Shown here piece by piece: positions 43,285 through 50,534 of a DNA stretch of 64,000 nt. Below the pieces are notes generated by a model, which ran no database searches, was not told where the DNA came from, and was given only the letters and a program-made list of their open reading frames with translations. The stretch covers positions 207,423-271,422 of the forward strand of contig CAYMPH010000005.1 in the NCBI GenBank assembly GCA_964392365.1. Direction: 5' to 3'. The position numbers were made by a program, and so were the translations under genes. The first letter of the stretch is position 1; the number at the start of each line of letters is the position of its first letter. The DNA is from CAYMPH01 sp964392365 (GTDB lineage Bacteria; Spirochaetota; UBA4802; UBA5550).

Positions 43285-43791
43285 TTATTTTGATGTGAAT
43301 TTATAAATAAGATCACTGTATTCCGGGAATTTATCTAAAAGAATTGCTCTTTTCCCCAATTCAAAATCCTTGAAATCAAAACCTGGAGAAACTGTGCATC
43401 CTGCAAGAACATATGAATCCGGTTCATTAACACCTGCTGCAAACCATAATCCTTTTTTTACAATTGCTGATAAATGCTGATCTAAATCAAATCCTCCTCC
43501 AAGAATTAAACTTGAATATTCGCCGCTGCTATCGTTAATAATATGAATCGTAAGAGATGACCCGCAGTGAAAATGCCACAATTCATCAGATTTAATCCGG
43601 TGAAATGCAGATATATCCGAGCTTTTCAGAAGATAATAAATTGCAGTTGAAGCGCATCTGCCGTCGGGAAAGGAACCATCATGTTTTCCGGAATTTAATA
43701 TAAGGTCGGATCTGTAAAATTCTCTGTAGAATCCGCCTTCCGGGTGAGGTATTAAATTAAGCTTTTTAATCCAATCTTGCGGTTCAGTCAT
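43285..43791 (-). CDS. DUF985 cupin-like protein
   Basis: 168 residues. Cupin_5/DUF985 marks: IPHPEGGFYREFYRS at the start, CASTAIYYLLKSSDISAFHRIKSDELWHFHCGSSLTIHII, LGGGFDLDQHLSAIVKKGLWFAAG and GCTVSPGFDFKDFELG. The jelly-roll fold probably binds a sugar-like ligand or a metal; no reaction is known. Its ATG overlaps the stop of an upstream 36-residue ORF (TAATG), so translation is coupled. Confidence 0.85.
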   Translation of the reverse strand: MTEPQDWIKKLNLIPHPEGGFYREFYRSDLILNSGKHDGSFPDGRCASTAIYYLLKSSDISAFHRIKSDELWHFHCGSSLTIHIINDSSGEYSSLILGGGFDLDQHLSAIVKKGLWFAAGVNEPDSYVLAGCTVSPGFDFKDFELGKRAILLDKFPEYSDLIYKFTSK

Positions 43792-43901
43792 TAAAGTTTA
43801 CTAAGAATATTATCTTCCTGCTTGTTATTAAGTTTTATTGCCAATGCAATAATTCCAACGATTGAAAAGATTAATATCAGCAAATAAATTATCTGTTGCA
43901 T
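43791..43901 (-). CDS. 36-residue membrane micro-protein coupled to DUF985
   Basis: Opens MQQIIYLLILIFSIVGIIA, continues LAIKLNNKQEDNILSKL. One membrane helix (about 4-22) then a charged tail. A very strong ribosome-binding site GGGAGGT lies 5 bases before the ATG, and the TAA shares its last A with the DUF985 ATG (TAATG). These three facts make it a credible gene although no homologue is recognised. Role unknown: it could be a coupled leader for the cupin gene or a membrane partner. Confidence 0.65.
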   Translation of the reverse strand: MQQIIYLLILIFSIVGIIALAIKLNNKQEDNILSKL

Positions 43902-43915
43902 TTTTTACCTCCCTA

Positions 43916-43928
43916 TAATGAGACATAA
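43916..43928. promoter_or_regulatory. Sequence motif shared with the nrdD promoter region
   Basis: The minus strand reads TTATGTCTCATTA, identical over 13 bases to 50408-50420 next to the nrdD promoter. It lies 14 bases before the ATG of the 36-residue ORF. Possibly a common regulator site. Confidence 0.35.
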
Positions 43929-43997
43929 AAAATATAGATATAAAAGGAGAAAAAGGCAACAAAAAATGAGAAAAAATTCAATTGTTATGAAATTATT

Positions 43998-44606
43998 TTA
44001 TTTCATAACACCATTAAGATAATTGTTGGCAATTGATTCAATAACACTTTTATCCAGAACATCAGCCCCGCGCTTATCATAATCATATACTATTAGCATA
44101 ATTCCGCCGACAAGCATGGATGCAGTTATTCGGGAATCGAGCGAAGATTTATAAATTCCTAGAGATTTGATTTTATCAATTTCATTTGATATTGTTTTAG
44201 CAATTATAGATACAGTTCTATTTACCCTGTTTACAACTTCCTCATCAATTCCTGCTATTTCCTTGAAAATAAGCTTAATAACTATTGGTTCTTTTACAAG
44301 AACAGAAATTGTTCCGGAAATTCTATCCATAATAAACTTTTGAACAGCTTTTGTATCCGGGCTTTTATCAATAAAATCATTAATATCATCCGGATCAAGC
44401 GTATCCTGAATATCTTCAATCACAGCATCAAGAATTATGTATATTATTTCTTTTTTATTACTGAAATACTGATATACAGTGCCCCTTGCTATATTAAGTT
44501 TCTCGCATACCTGACCAATATGTGTACTCTGGAAACCATTCTGCATAAACATTTCTTTTGCAGTATTAATAATCTGTAATTTTCTTCTTTCACCCTTGGG
44601 TGGCAT
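43998..44606 (-). CDS. TetR/AcrR family regulator
   Basis: 202 residues. N-terminal TetR helix-turn-helix is clear (RKLQIINTAKEMFMQNGFQSTHIGQVCEKLNIARGTVYQYFSNKKEIIYII). The C-terminal ligand/dimerisation domain (about 60-200) is not specific. GGAG lies before the ATG. It could control a neighbouring gene such as the DUF985 operon or plsC; no obvious operator seen. Preceded on the same strand by a 39-residue ORF. Confidence 0.85.
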   Translation of the reverse strand: MPPKGERRKLQIINTAKEMFMQNGFQSTHIGQVCEKLNIARGTVYQYFSNKKEIIYIILDAVIEDIQDTLDPDDINDFIDKSPDTKAVQKFIMDRISGTISVLVKEPIVIKLIFKEIAGIDEEVVNRVNRTVSIIAKTISNEIDKIKSLGIYKSSLDSRITASMLVGGIMLIVYDYDKRGADVLDKSVIESIANNYLNGVMK

Positions 44607-44627
44607 AATCAGTCTCCATAATATTTT

Positions 44628-44747
44628 TCAATCATTTCTTTTTTCAGAGGAACCTTTTAAAATTTTAATCTGTTCCTTTATAGGAATTAAAGCCTCTTTT
44701 AATTCCTTGATCATAATATCTGCTTTTTCCTGTAATTCCCTGCTCAT
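44628..44747 (-). CDS. 39-residue charged helical ORF before the TetR gene
   Basis: Opens MSRELQEKADIMIKELKEAL and continues with Lys/Glu-rich sequence; an amphipathic helix is likely. A weak ribosome-binding site (CGGAAA) precedes the ATG, and the stop is 21 bases before the TetR start. No homologue recognised. The coding assignment is uncertain; it may be a leader or a small protein. Confidence 0.4.
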   Translation of the reverse strand: MSRELQEKADIMIKELKEALIPIKEQIKILKGSSEKRND

Positions 44748-45093
44748 ATATTTCCGTATTAATGAAATTTTATTATTTATTCAATATATGTATTTTATCG
44801 ATAAATAAATCCCATCGCATTAATTATAATCCTAAAAAATTAATAATTTAAAGTATTTCTAATATTAATCCTACAGGTTTAAATTATATTCTGGAAACAA
44901 CTAAGAGAAAAAAGTCTATACAATTTTATATAATAATTTACTTTTTTTTAAGTATTTATAATTTATACATCAGAAGGTCAATACTTTTTTTTAAAAATTT
45001 ACATAAAGTAAAGAAATGTATAAAACAAAAAAGCAGCCGGTTTTCCGGCTGCTTTTCTTATTATGCAGTTCATAAAGAACTCCAGATAATATA
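44748..45093. other. AT-rich intergenic region
   Basis: 346 bases of A/T-rich sequence. It contains only the terminator at 45027-45056. No ORF or RNA gene seen. Confidence 0.45.
45027..45056 (-). terminator. Rho-independent terminator of the 45094 gene
   Basis: AAAAGCAGCCGG, a 3-4 base loop, CCGGCTGCTTTT: 12 perfect pairs with a U-run on the minus strand. Confidence 0.9.
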
Positions 45094-45351
45094 TTATGCT
45101 ACTGAATTGAAAGTTCCGCCAATTGAACCTTTTGTAGATTCAACTTTAACGTTTACACCAATCATCATATACAGAAGGTTTTTAACATCATCAATATGCA
45201 TAATACCCTTCATGTAAGCTTCAGTATTTGATGAACTTTCATTTCCGGCTGTTTCAATTCTTTTCTCTGCTGACACAGGAAAGCCGGTACCTGAAGGGAT
45301 TCCATTGCTATAAGCTTGATTTCCCCAACTATTGTTTATCATGACTTCCAT
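45094..45351 (-). CDS. Small hypothetical protein (85 residues)
   Basis: Not recognised. Opens MEVMINNSWGNQAYSNGI. Asn/Ser/Gly-rich N-terminus, a central short helix (MKGIMHIDDVKNLLYMMIGV) and a Gly-rich end (VESTKGSIGGTFNSVA). No signal peptide. AAGGAGGT lies 7 bases before the ATG at 45351; a longer frame (start 45369) is possible. It is monocistronic with a strong terminator, a sign of a genuine and well-expressed gene. Function unknown. Confidence 0.65.
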   Translation of the reverse strand: MEVMINNSWGNQAYSNGIPSGTGFPVSAEKRIETAGNESSSNTEAYMKGIMHIDDVKNLLYMMIGVNVKVESTKGSIGGTFNSVA

Positions 45352-45488
45352 TTCATTACCTCCTTCCATGGATTCTATGTATTTATTATCGGAGTTTATT
45401 AACTAAATAATAAAAAAAATTCTAATAATTAATATTATTTTATTATTAGTAATAATATACGAATCAATAATTATACAAAAAAATATAA

Positions 45489-45524
45489 ATGACTAAATTT
45501 TAATAAATTTATTAAAATTAGTCA
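45489..45524. promoter_or_regulatory. 36-bp AT palindrome upstream of plsC
   Basis: The left arm ATGACTAAATTTTAATAAA pairs with TTTATTAAAATTAGTCAT with one bulged base. It lies 31 bases upstream of the predicted plsC -35, so it may be an operator or a cruciform. Confidence 0.45.
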
Positions 45525-45554
45525 TAAATTAATAAAGTTTTACCAATTATCAAA

Positions 45555-45583
45555 TTGACAACTCAAAACAGATTATATATCTG
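45555..45583 (+). promoter_or_regulatory. Predicted plsC promoter
   Basis: Perfect -35 TTGACA (45555-45560); 17 bases later TATCTG, or TATATC at 15 bases. Confidence 0.5.
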
Positions 45584-45676
45584 TTCAAAGCTTAACCGAA
45601 TCATTTTGCAATTTGAATACTTGATAAAAGTGGATTTTAAAATTCCCAATAAATTTACATCTCAGGCGGATTATAA

Positions 45677-46417
45677 ATGAAGAAAAAGAACTTACTTTTC
45701 TATATTTATCAGATATATAAATTTATAATATATATGCCTTTACTGGCTCTATCAACTGCAGTATTAACAACAATTACTATTGTTCTTACAATGATTATCA
45801 GCCAGAAATCAGGTACAATTATCGGCAAAATATGGGCAAGATTCAATGCCTATATGATTCCAATGTTTATTAAAAAAACAGGAATTGAAAATATAAAAAA
45901 AGACACATCATACATTGTTGTTGCAAATCATCAAAGTCAGCTGGATATTTTTGCAATATATGGATGGCTTCCTATTGATTTCAGATGGGTTATGAAAATG
46001 GAACTGAGAAAAGTTCCTTTTCTAGGATATTTCTGCTATATCGCAGGACATATTTTTATTGATAGATCAAACAGCGCTTCTGCTCTGGAATCAATAAATA
46101 AAGCAAAGGAAAAAATAAAAAACGGCATATCAATTTTATTTTTTCCTGAAGGTACAAGAACTACAACAAGAGAATTACTGCCATTTAAAAAAGGGGCTTT
46201 CAAATTTGCTTTAGATACAAACCTGCCGATTCTTCCTGTTACCCTGATAGGCACAATGGATATTCTTCCAAGCAATACAATGGATCTGTTTCCCGGAAAA
46301 GCTAAAATGATAATCCACGAACCTATAGATATATCTCCATATAACGAAGAAAATATGCAGGATCTTATGGATAAAGTCAGAACAATATTTGAAACAACTA
46401 TTAAAAATCAGAGTTAA
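45677..46417 (+). CDS. plsC: 1-acyl-sn-glycerol-3-phosphate acyltransferase
   Basis: 246 residues. Membrane-bound enzyme that makes phosphatidic acid. N-terminal membrane segments (about 10-45). The four acyltransferase blocks are visible: NHQSQLDIFA (HX4D), FIDRSNSASALESI, LFFPEGTRTT and LPVTLIGT. The ribosome-binding site is weak (GGCGGAT). Monocistronic by context. Confidence 0.92.
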   Translation: MKKKNLLFYIYQIYKFIIYMPLLALSTAVLTTITIVLTMIISQKSGTIIGKIWARFNAYMIPMFIKKTGIENIKKDTSYIVVANHQSQLDIFAIYGWLPIDFRWVMKMELRKVPFLGYFCYIAGHIFIDRSNSASALESINKAKEKIKNGISILFFPEGTRTTTRELLPFKKGAFKFALDTNLPILPVTLIGTMDILPSNTMDLFPGKAKMIIHEPIDISPYNEENMQDLMDKVRTIFETTIKNQS

Positions 46418-46423
46418 TAAAAA

Positions 46424-47890
46424 TTATCTGATCCCTCTTGAAAAATCAGTCGTAAATTCCTTTTGAGTTCCGAATGGATCTTTAAATTCCTGTTCCGCTT
46501 TGAAATTAAGCTTTTTCTTCCCTCTTCCATTGATATATTTTGAAATATCGAGATTCACAAATTCCGGTATGTCAATATTTGCTTTTACAAGATTCTGTCT
46601 TAATAATGATTCAGCTTTCCCAGCGAATGCAATAGAATCTCCAAGAACCCGTGCAGTCTCAACCGGATTATGAAATCCCATTGAATTTTCAGCACTTATG
46701 AAATTAAGTCTGAGAAAAGCCTTTTTATAAAGATCAACTGATCTGTCGAAAGAAACTTTATCAATTTTTACTGTATTTGCATTAGCCAGTTCAATCAGCT
46801 TGGCTGTTGTTGCAACTGCATATCCGGCTCTGATGCTTAATGATGCAGTTCTATTTTGCGTTTCCAGAACCTGTTTTTTCAGCCATGTTGCAGATTCAGT
46901 ATGGCATTGAGCACAGGCTTTTAAATCTGTTTTAAAGGGGCTTGTAACATCATGATCGGAAATTTTATATGAGCCTACCCGTTTATACGGCATGTGGCAA
47001 TCAGCACAGGATGCTCCTGCATTAAAGTGAGTACTTCCTCTTGTAAAAAGTTCAAATTCCGGGTGTCTGATATACGGCATTCTAAAACCTGTTACACCCT
47101 GTTTCCATTCAAGCCTCTGAAAATCTTTCAATAAATCTTCAATTATATTTTCTATTGAAATATCACCCCATTTACTGTTTGTCCATGGAAGCTGAACATC
47201 TCCTGCAACTTTTCCATCTTTGTCTCTCGGAACATAATATGTTATATGACACTGTGCACACGCCAGAATTCTCGCTTCCTGTCTTGAAACATCTGTTTTT
47301 CCAATCATTTTAAGTCCATTTTCGAGATGAAGCTTATTTGTTTTCAGGCTCATTGTTTTGTTGTCATGACAGTCGACGCAGGAAGGTCCCATTTCTCTCA
47401 TTTTAACAGGAAGCAGGTTCAATGCATCTTTAAAAGGCATTTTAAGATATTTCATGCCGTTCTGTTCAGCAAGAGTTTTGTGATACGGCGATTTACATGC
47501 CAGACAGACTCCGCCTGCACCGGTTCTTGATGGATCAATTTCAACCTGATCTATTATTGCATAATAATGCCCTCTTGGTTCATTATATTCAATTCCAAAT
47601 CCCCATCCATTATAAAGCAATGCAGCATAAGGGAATTCGCTTAATTTATCATAAGTTACTTTATCTTCATCCCAGCCCCTTTTATATACACTTTTACCTG
47701 TCGGCTTCGGGTCTTTTGTTTTCTTCCATGATTCATATTCCAGCGGATAAACTTTTCCCCACTCTTCAGGATCAAATTCCTTGTCAGCAATAAGGCCAAC
47801 AGTAACAGGCTGAATTTTTGAGCATCCGAAATAAAAAACTGTAACCAGTGAAAAAATCACTACAGAGATAATCGATAATTGTTTTTTCAT
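46424..47890 (-). CDS. nrfA: Cytochrome c nitrite reductase, catalytic subunit
   Basis: 488 residues. Reduces nitrite to ammonium with six electrons in the periplasm (respiratory ammonification). Five haem sites: the catalytic GVCLACK (CxxCK, Lys ligand) and four CxxCH (SCVDCH, ACAQCH, SCADCH, ACAQCH). The HPEFELFTRGSTHFNAGASCADCHMPY segment near the active site is typical. The N-terminus has a hydrophobic leader ending FYFGC, a relaxed lipobox, so the protein may be lipid-anchored, which is unusual for NrfA. AAGGAG precedes the ATG; it follows nrfH by 54 bases, one operon. Confidence 0.94.
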   Translation of the reverse strand: MKKQLSIISVVIFSLVTVFYFGCSKIQPVTVGLIADKEFDPEEWGKVYPLEYESWKKTKDPKPTGKSVYKRGWDEDKVTYDKLSEFPYAALLYNGWGFGIEYNEPRGHYYAIIDQVEIDPSRTGAGGVCLACKSPYHKTLAEQNGMKYLKMPFKDALNLLPVKMREMGPSCVDCHDNKTMSLKTNKLHLENGLKMIGKTDVSRQEARILACAQCHITYYVPRDKDGKVAGDVQLPWTNSKWGDISIENIIEDLLKDFQRLEWKQGVTGFRMPYIRHPEFELFTRGSTHFNAGASCADCHMPYKRVGSYKISDHDVTSPFKTDLKACAQCHTESATWLKKQVLETQNRTASLSIRAGYAVATTAKLIELANANTVKIDKVSFDRSVDLYKKAFLRLNFISAENSMGFHNPVETARVLGDSIAFAGKAESLLRQNLVKANIDIPEFVNLDISKYINGRGKKKLNFKAEQEFKDPFGTQKEFTTDFSRGIR

Positions 47891-47944
47891 ATTTAAACTC
47901 CTTAAAAAATAATAAGAGGTAAATAACCCGTAAACATAATTAAT

Positions 47945-48403
47945 CTATTTAATAACAGCAATATCTACAATTCGATGTGTAACCCGCCTGTGACAGCTCC
48001 AGCAGTCTCTCCCTTCCGTTTCCATGAACGAAACCATGTGGGAATGGCATCTTATGCAATTGTCCTTGAGAACTTTCTTTGCGTGGCTGCCGGCATAAAT
48101 CGGTTCTTTATATAAACCGGTATTGAACCTGACAACATCGTTCATTCCATCAATTCCTTTCCAGATAAGATGATTAACTATATTATTGTTAGGCAGATGG
48201 CAATCAACGCATTTTATACTTCTATGAAGACCAGTTGAAAACCAGGATTCATACATATCATTCATTGCATGGCAGGAATTGCAGAATTCCGGTGTGGACG
48301 TTTTTTCAAGCAGTTTTGGAGGTCCGGCAAATAAAAAAAGAAATACTATAAAAGAGGAAGCAATTGAATAAATAATAAACTTTTTCTTTCTATCATCAAT
48401 CAT
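47945..48403 (-). CDS. nrfH: Cytochrome c nitrite reductase, quinol-oxidising subunit
   Basis: 152 residues of the NapC/NirT type. One N-terminal membrane helix (about 9-27) and four CxxCH haem sites (CNSCHAM, CVDCH, CIRCH, CWSCH). The CxxCHxM first site is typical of NrfH. Takes electrons from menaquinol and passes them to NrfA. GGAGGAA ribosome-binding site. First gene of the nrfHA operon; no other nrf genes. Confidence 0.94.
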   Translation of the reverse strand: MIDDRKKKFIIYSIASSFIVFLFLFAGPPKLLEKTSTPEFCNSCHAMNDMYESWFSTGLHRSIKCVDCHLPNNNIVNHLIWKGIDGMNDVVRFNTGLYKEPIYAGSHAKKVLKDNCIRCHSHMVSFMETEGRDCWSCHRRVTHRIVDIAVIK

Positions 48404-48561
48404 CTATTCCTCCATAAAAATATAGTTTTCAGATATTTAATAATCATTATAAGTAAATAGATAATCTAATATTATATTTAATTCAAGATCAAAACATAGA
48501 TTTGTCAAATATAATATCAGTAAATATTAACTTTAGATGAATTAATTCAGATAATACTATC

Positions 48562-49083
48562 TTAATTTTTAACAGGAGTGGTTTCAACGCCTTCAGGGGA
48601 TAATAATACTTCAACAGCTTCTTCAAAAACAGATTCTGATTTGTCTTCTTCTGCAGTTTTTGCAGTAAAAAATTCTTTCGGCACTTCAATAGTTTCTATT
48701 ATTTCATCTTTTGAACTGAGATATTCGAAAAACAGGTGAATTTTTTTAATATATTCAATCAATTCTTTTAATTTCTTATTTTTTCTTTCAATAACAGCTT
48801 TTGAATCAGTACTTAGTTTTTTCAGCAGATCATTCTGCCTTATTAACTTTTTCTGCAGCTCAACTGCAGCATCATAGTATTCCTTATTTACTTTCTGAAA
48901 ATCAATGCGGGCAAAAACTATTTCACCGCTTTGCTTTTCCTTTTCAATAGACTCCAGTACATCATTTAATCCGCCGAGCGCGAATAAATCATCAGTTGAT
49001 GTCTGCACCCACTTTTTGCCTGCTTCATCAACAAATTCTTTAATATCAGGAATTATATTTTTTCTTTTCTCTTTTTTAAACAT
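48562..49083 (-). CDS. Hypothetical coiled-coil protein
   Basis: 173 residues. Not recognised. Soluble and charged; central coiled coil about 70-120 (YDAAVELQKKLIRQNDLLKKLSTDSKAVIERKNKKLKEL). No signal peptide. It lies upstream of nrfH on the same strand, but 158 bases separate them, so co-transcription is doubtful. The acidic C-terminus is low complexity. Confidence 0.55.
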   Translation of the reverse strand: MFKKEKRKNIIPDIKEFVDEAGKKWVQTSTDDLFALGGLNDVLESIEKEKQSGEIVFARIDFQKVNKEYYDAAVELQKKLIRQNDLLKKLSTDSKAVIERKNKKLKELIEYIKKIHLFFEYLSSKDEIIETIEVPKEFFTAKTAEEDKSESVFEEAVEVLLSPEGVETTPVKN

Positions 49084-49252
49084 ATCTTAATAACAGTTAT
49101 TTTTCCTTTTTACAAGAATTAGACTTATATATTTTTATCGGTATAAAAATCTAACTTATTGACAATTAAAATCAAGTTAATTTCTCTGTTAAATAAGCTG
49201 AATTTATCTTATAATGGTTTTTTTAATTTAAAATTAATACAAAAGAATAATT

Positions 49253-50170
49253 ATGATAACTGAAAAGATTAAAAACGAGCTCATGAAACACGGGGAAACC
49301 CTTTTCAATGCTCCAATGAAAAACTACACTACCTTTAAAACAGGCGGCCCTGCAGATGCTTTAATCATTCCTGACGGGAAAGGCGCTTTATCAAAAATTC
49401 TAAAAATATCTAAAATTAATAATATTCCTTTAACAGTAATTGGAGGCGGCTCAAATCTGCTTGTTGGAGATAAAGGCATTAGAGGAATTGTTATCCGTTT
49501 ATTCAATGCGCAGGCTGATATTAACGGTATCTATATTCAGGAAGACGGATCAATTTACTCATGCGCATCAGTTTCCAAAAAAGCATTTATTGATTTTGCT
49601 GTAAATAACGGTTACAGCGGCGTTGAATTCATGGCCGGAGTTCCAGGCTGCATGGGCGGCGGAATTTATATGAATGCGGGTACATTTTTAGGCAGTTTCA
49701 GTGAAATTCTTACAAAAATAACTGTTTTCAAATTAACCGGAAAGGAAAAAACAATAAAGTTCACCAAAGACATGGCAAAATACAGAAAACTTGATTTCGG
49801 TTTCGACGGGATAATTGCTGGGGCATATTTCAATCTTCCAAAAGCAGATTCAACTGATGAAGTAAAAAATAAAATAAAATCCATTCTTGACGATCGTGCA
49901 AAAAAGCATCCTCTGCAGTATCCCTCTGCCGGGTCTGTATTTAAAAATCCTGAAGGACATTTTTCATGGAAATTAATTGACGAGGCCGGTTTAAAAGGAA
50001 AATCCGTCGGCGGAGCTTCAATATCAGAATTACACACAAATTTCATCATTAATACAGGAAATGCAACTTCAATGGATGTTAAAAATTTAATAAATCTGGT
50101 ACAGGAAAAAGTAATGCAGAAATTTAATATCATGCTCGAGCCGGAAGTAAAAATGTTAGGCGATTTTTAA
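49253..50170 (+). CDS. murB: UDP-N-acetylenolpyruvoylglucosamine reductase
   Basis: 305 residues, type II MurB. FAD enzyme of cytoplasmic peptidoglycan synthesis that reduces UDP-GlcNAc-enolpyruvate. FAD-binding part: TGGPADALIIPD, VIGGGSNLLVGDKGIRG; substrate domain: YPSAGSVFKNPEGHFSWKLIDEAGLKGKSVGGASISELHTNFIIN with the catalytic Ser in SAGSVF. Monocistronic in this window, flanked by the divergent hypothetical gene. Weak ribosome-binding site. Confidence 0.94.
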   Translation: MITEKIKNELMKHGETLFNAPMKNYTTFKTGGPADALIIPDGKGALSKILKISKINNIPLTVIGGGSNLLVGDKGIRGIVIRLFNAQADINGIYIQEDGSIYSCASVSKKAFIDFAVNNGYSGVEFMAGVPGCMGGGIYMNAGTFLGSFSEILTKITVFKLTGKEKTIKFTKDMAKYRKLDFGFDGIIAGAYFNLPKADSTDEVKNKIKSILDDRAKKHPLQYPSAGSVFKNPEGHFSWKLIDEAGLKGKSVGGASISELHTNFIINTGNATSMDVKNLINLVQEKVMQKFNIMLEPEVKMLGDF

Positions 50171-50534
50171 TAAAAAAGCACTAAACACCAATAAAGTATT
50201 TAAATAAAAATTCACAATTTATAATCATTTTTATCATACATTTCAATCTTTTCAATACACAAAAAACAGCAAATTGAATTTATGTACATTTTACCAATTA
50301 TATAAGGATTTTCTGCACTCTTTTTTTAACTTTTTTTTGAGACATAATATTTTTTATTGACTTATTTTTTCGCTGCATAAATATAACAACATAGAATATT
50401 TTAAATATTATGTCTCATTAATCTTTAATATTAAATAAATCTTCGACTCAAAAAATCTAAATTTAACCCGTGTTTCAATGTTTATTTCTGCAAGGAAACA
50501 TTTTTTATATTGATATCATATACTGGAGCCCTGT
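50171..50534. other. nrdD upstream region with flanking inverted repeat and promoter
   Basis: 364 bases. Holds a 15-bp perfect inverted repeat (50338-50352 and 50403-50417) enclosing a promoter (TTGACT at 50357-50362; TAAATA or AATATA at 50378-50385). The remainder is AT-rich with no ORF. I checked for NrdR boxes and saw no match to the usual consensus. Confidence 0.5.
50338..50417. promoter_or_regulatory. Inverted repeat flanking the nrdD promoter
   Basis: TGAGACATAATATTT (50338-50352) and its exact complement AAATATTATGTCTCA (50403-50417) are 50 bases apart and enclose the -35/-10. The core TGAGACATAA recurs at 43919-43928. A regulator binding both arms could loop out or occlude the promoter. 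Confidence 0.6.

Larger units (their letters stand above)
45370..45676. other. AT-rich intergenic region with palindrome and plsC promoter
   Basis: 307 bases, nearly all A/T. The palindrome at 45489-45524 and a plus-strand promoter at 45555-45583 are the only features. No ORF. Confidence 0.5.

Noticed and set aside
48420..48520. FNR-like site (TTGATCTTGAATTAA) upstream of nrfH
   Set aside because: Only the left half matches the TTGAT..ATCAA pattern, and its centre would fall about 20 bases from the -10, not at the usual -41.
49666..50133. 155-codon frame opposite murB
   Set aside because: It is antisense to conserved MurB motifs and has no start signal or recognisable domain.
50171..50534. 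NrdR boxes before nrdD
   Set aside because: The inverted repeat core TGAGACATAA does not fit the known ACAC..TGTGT-like box, and the spacing differs.
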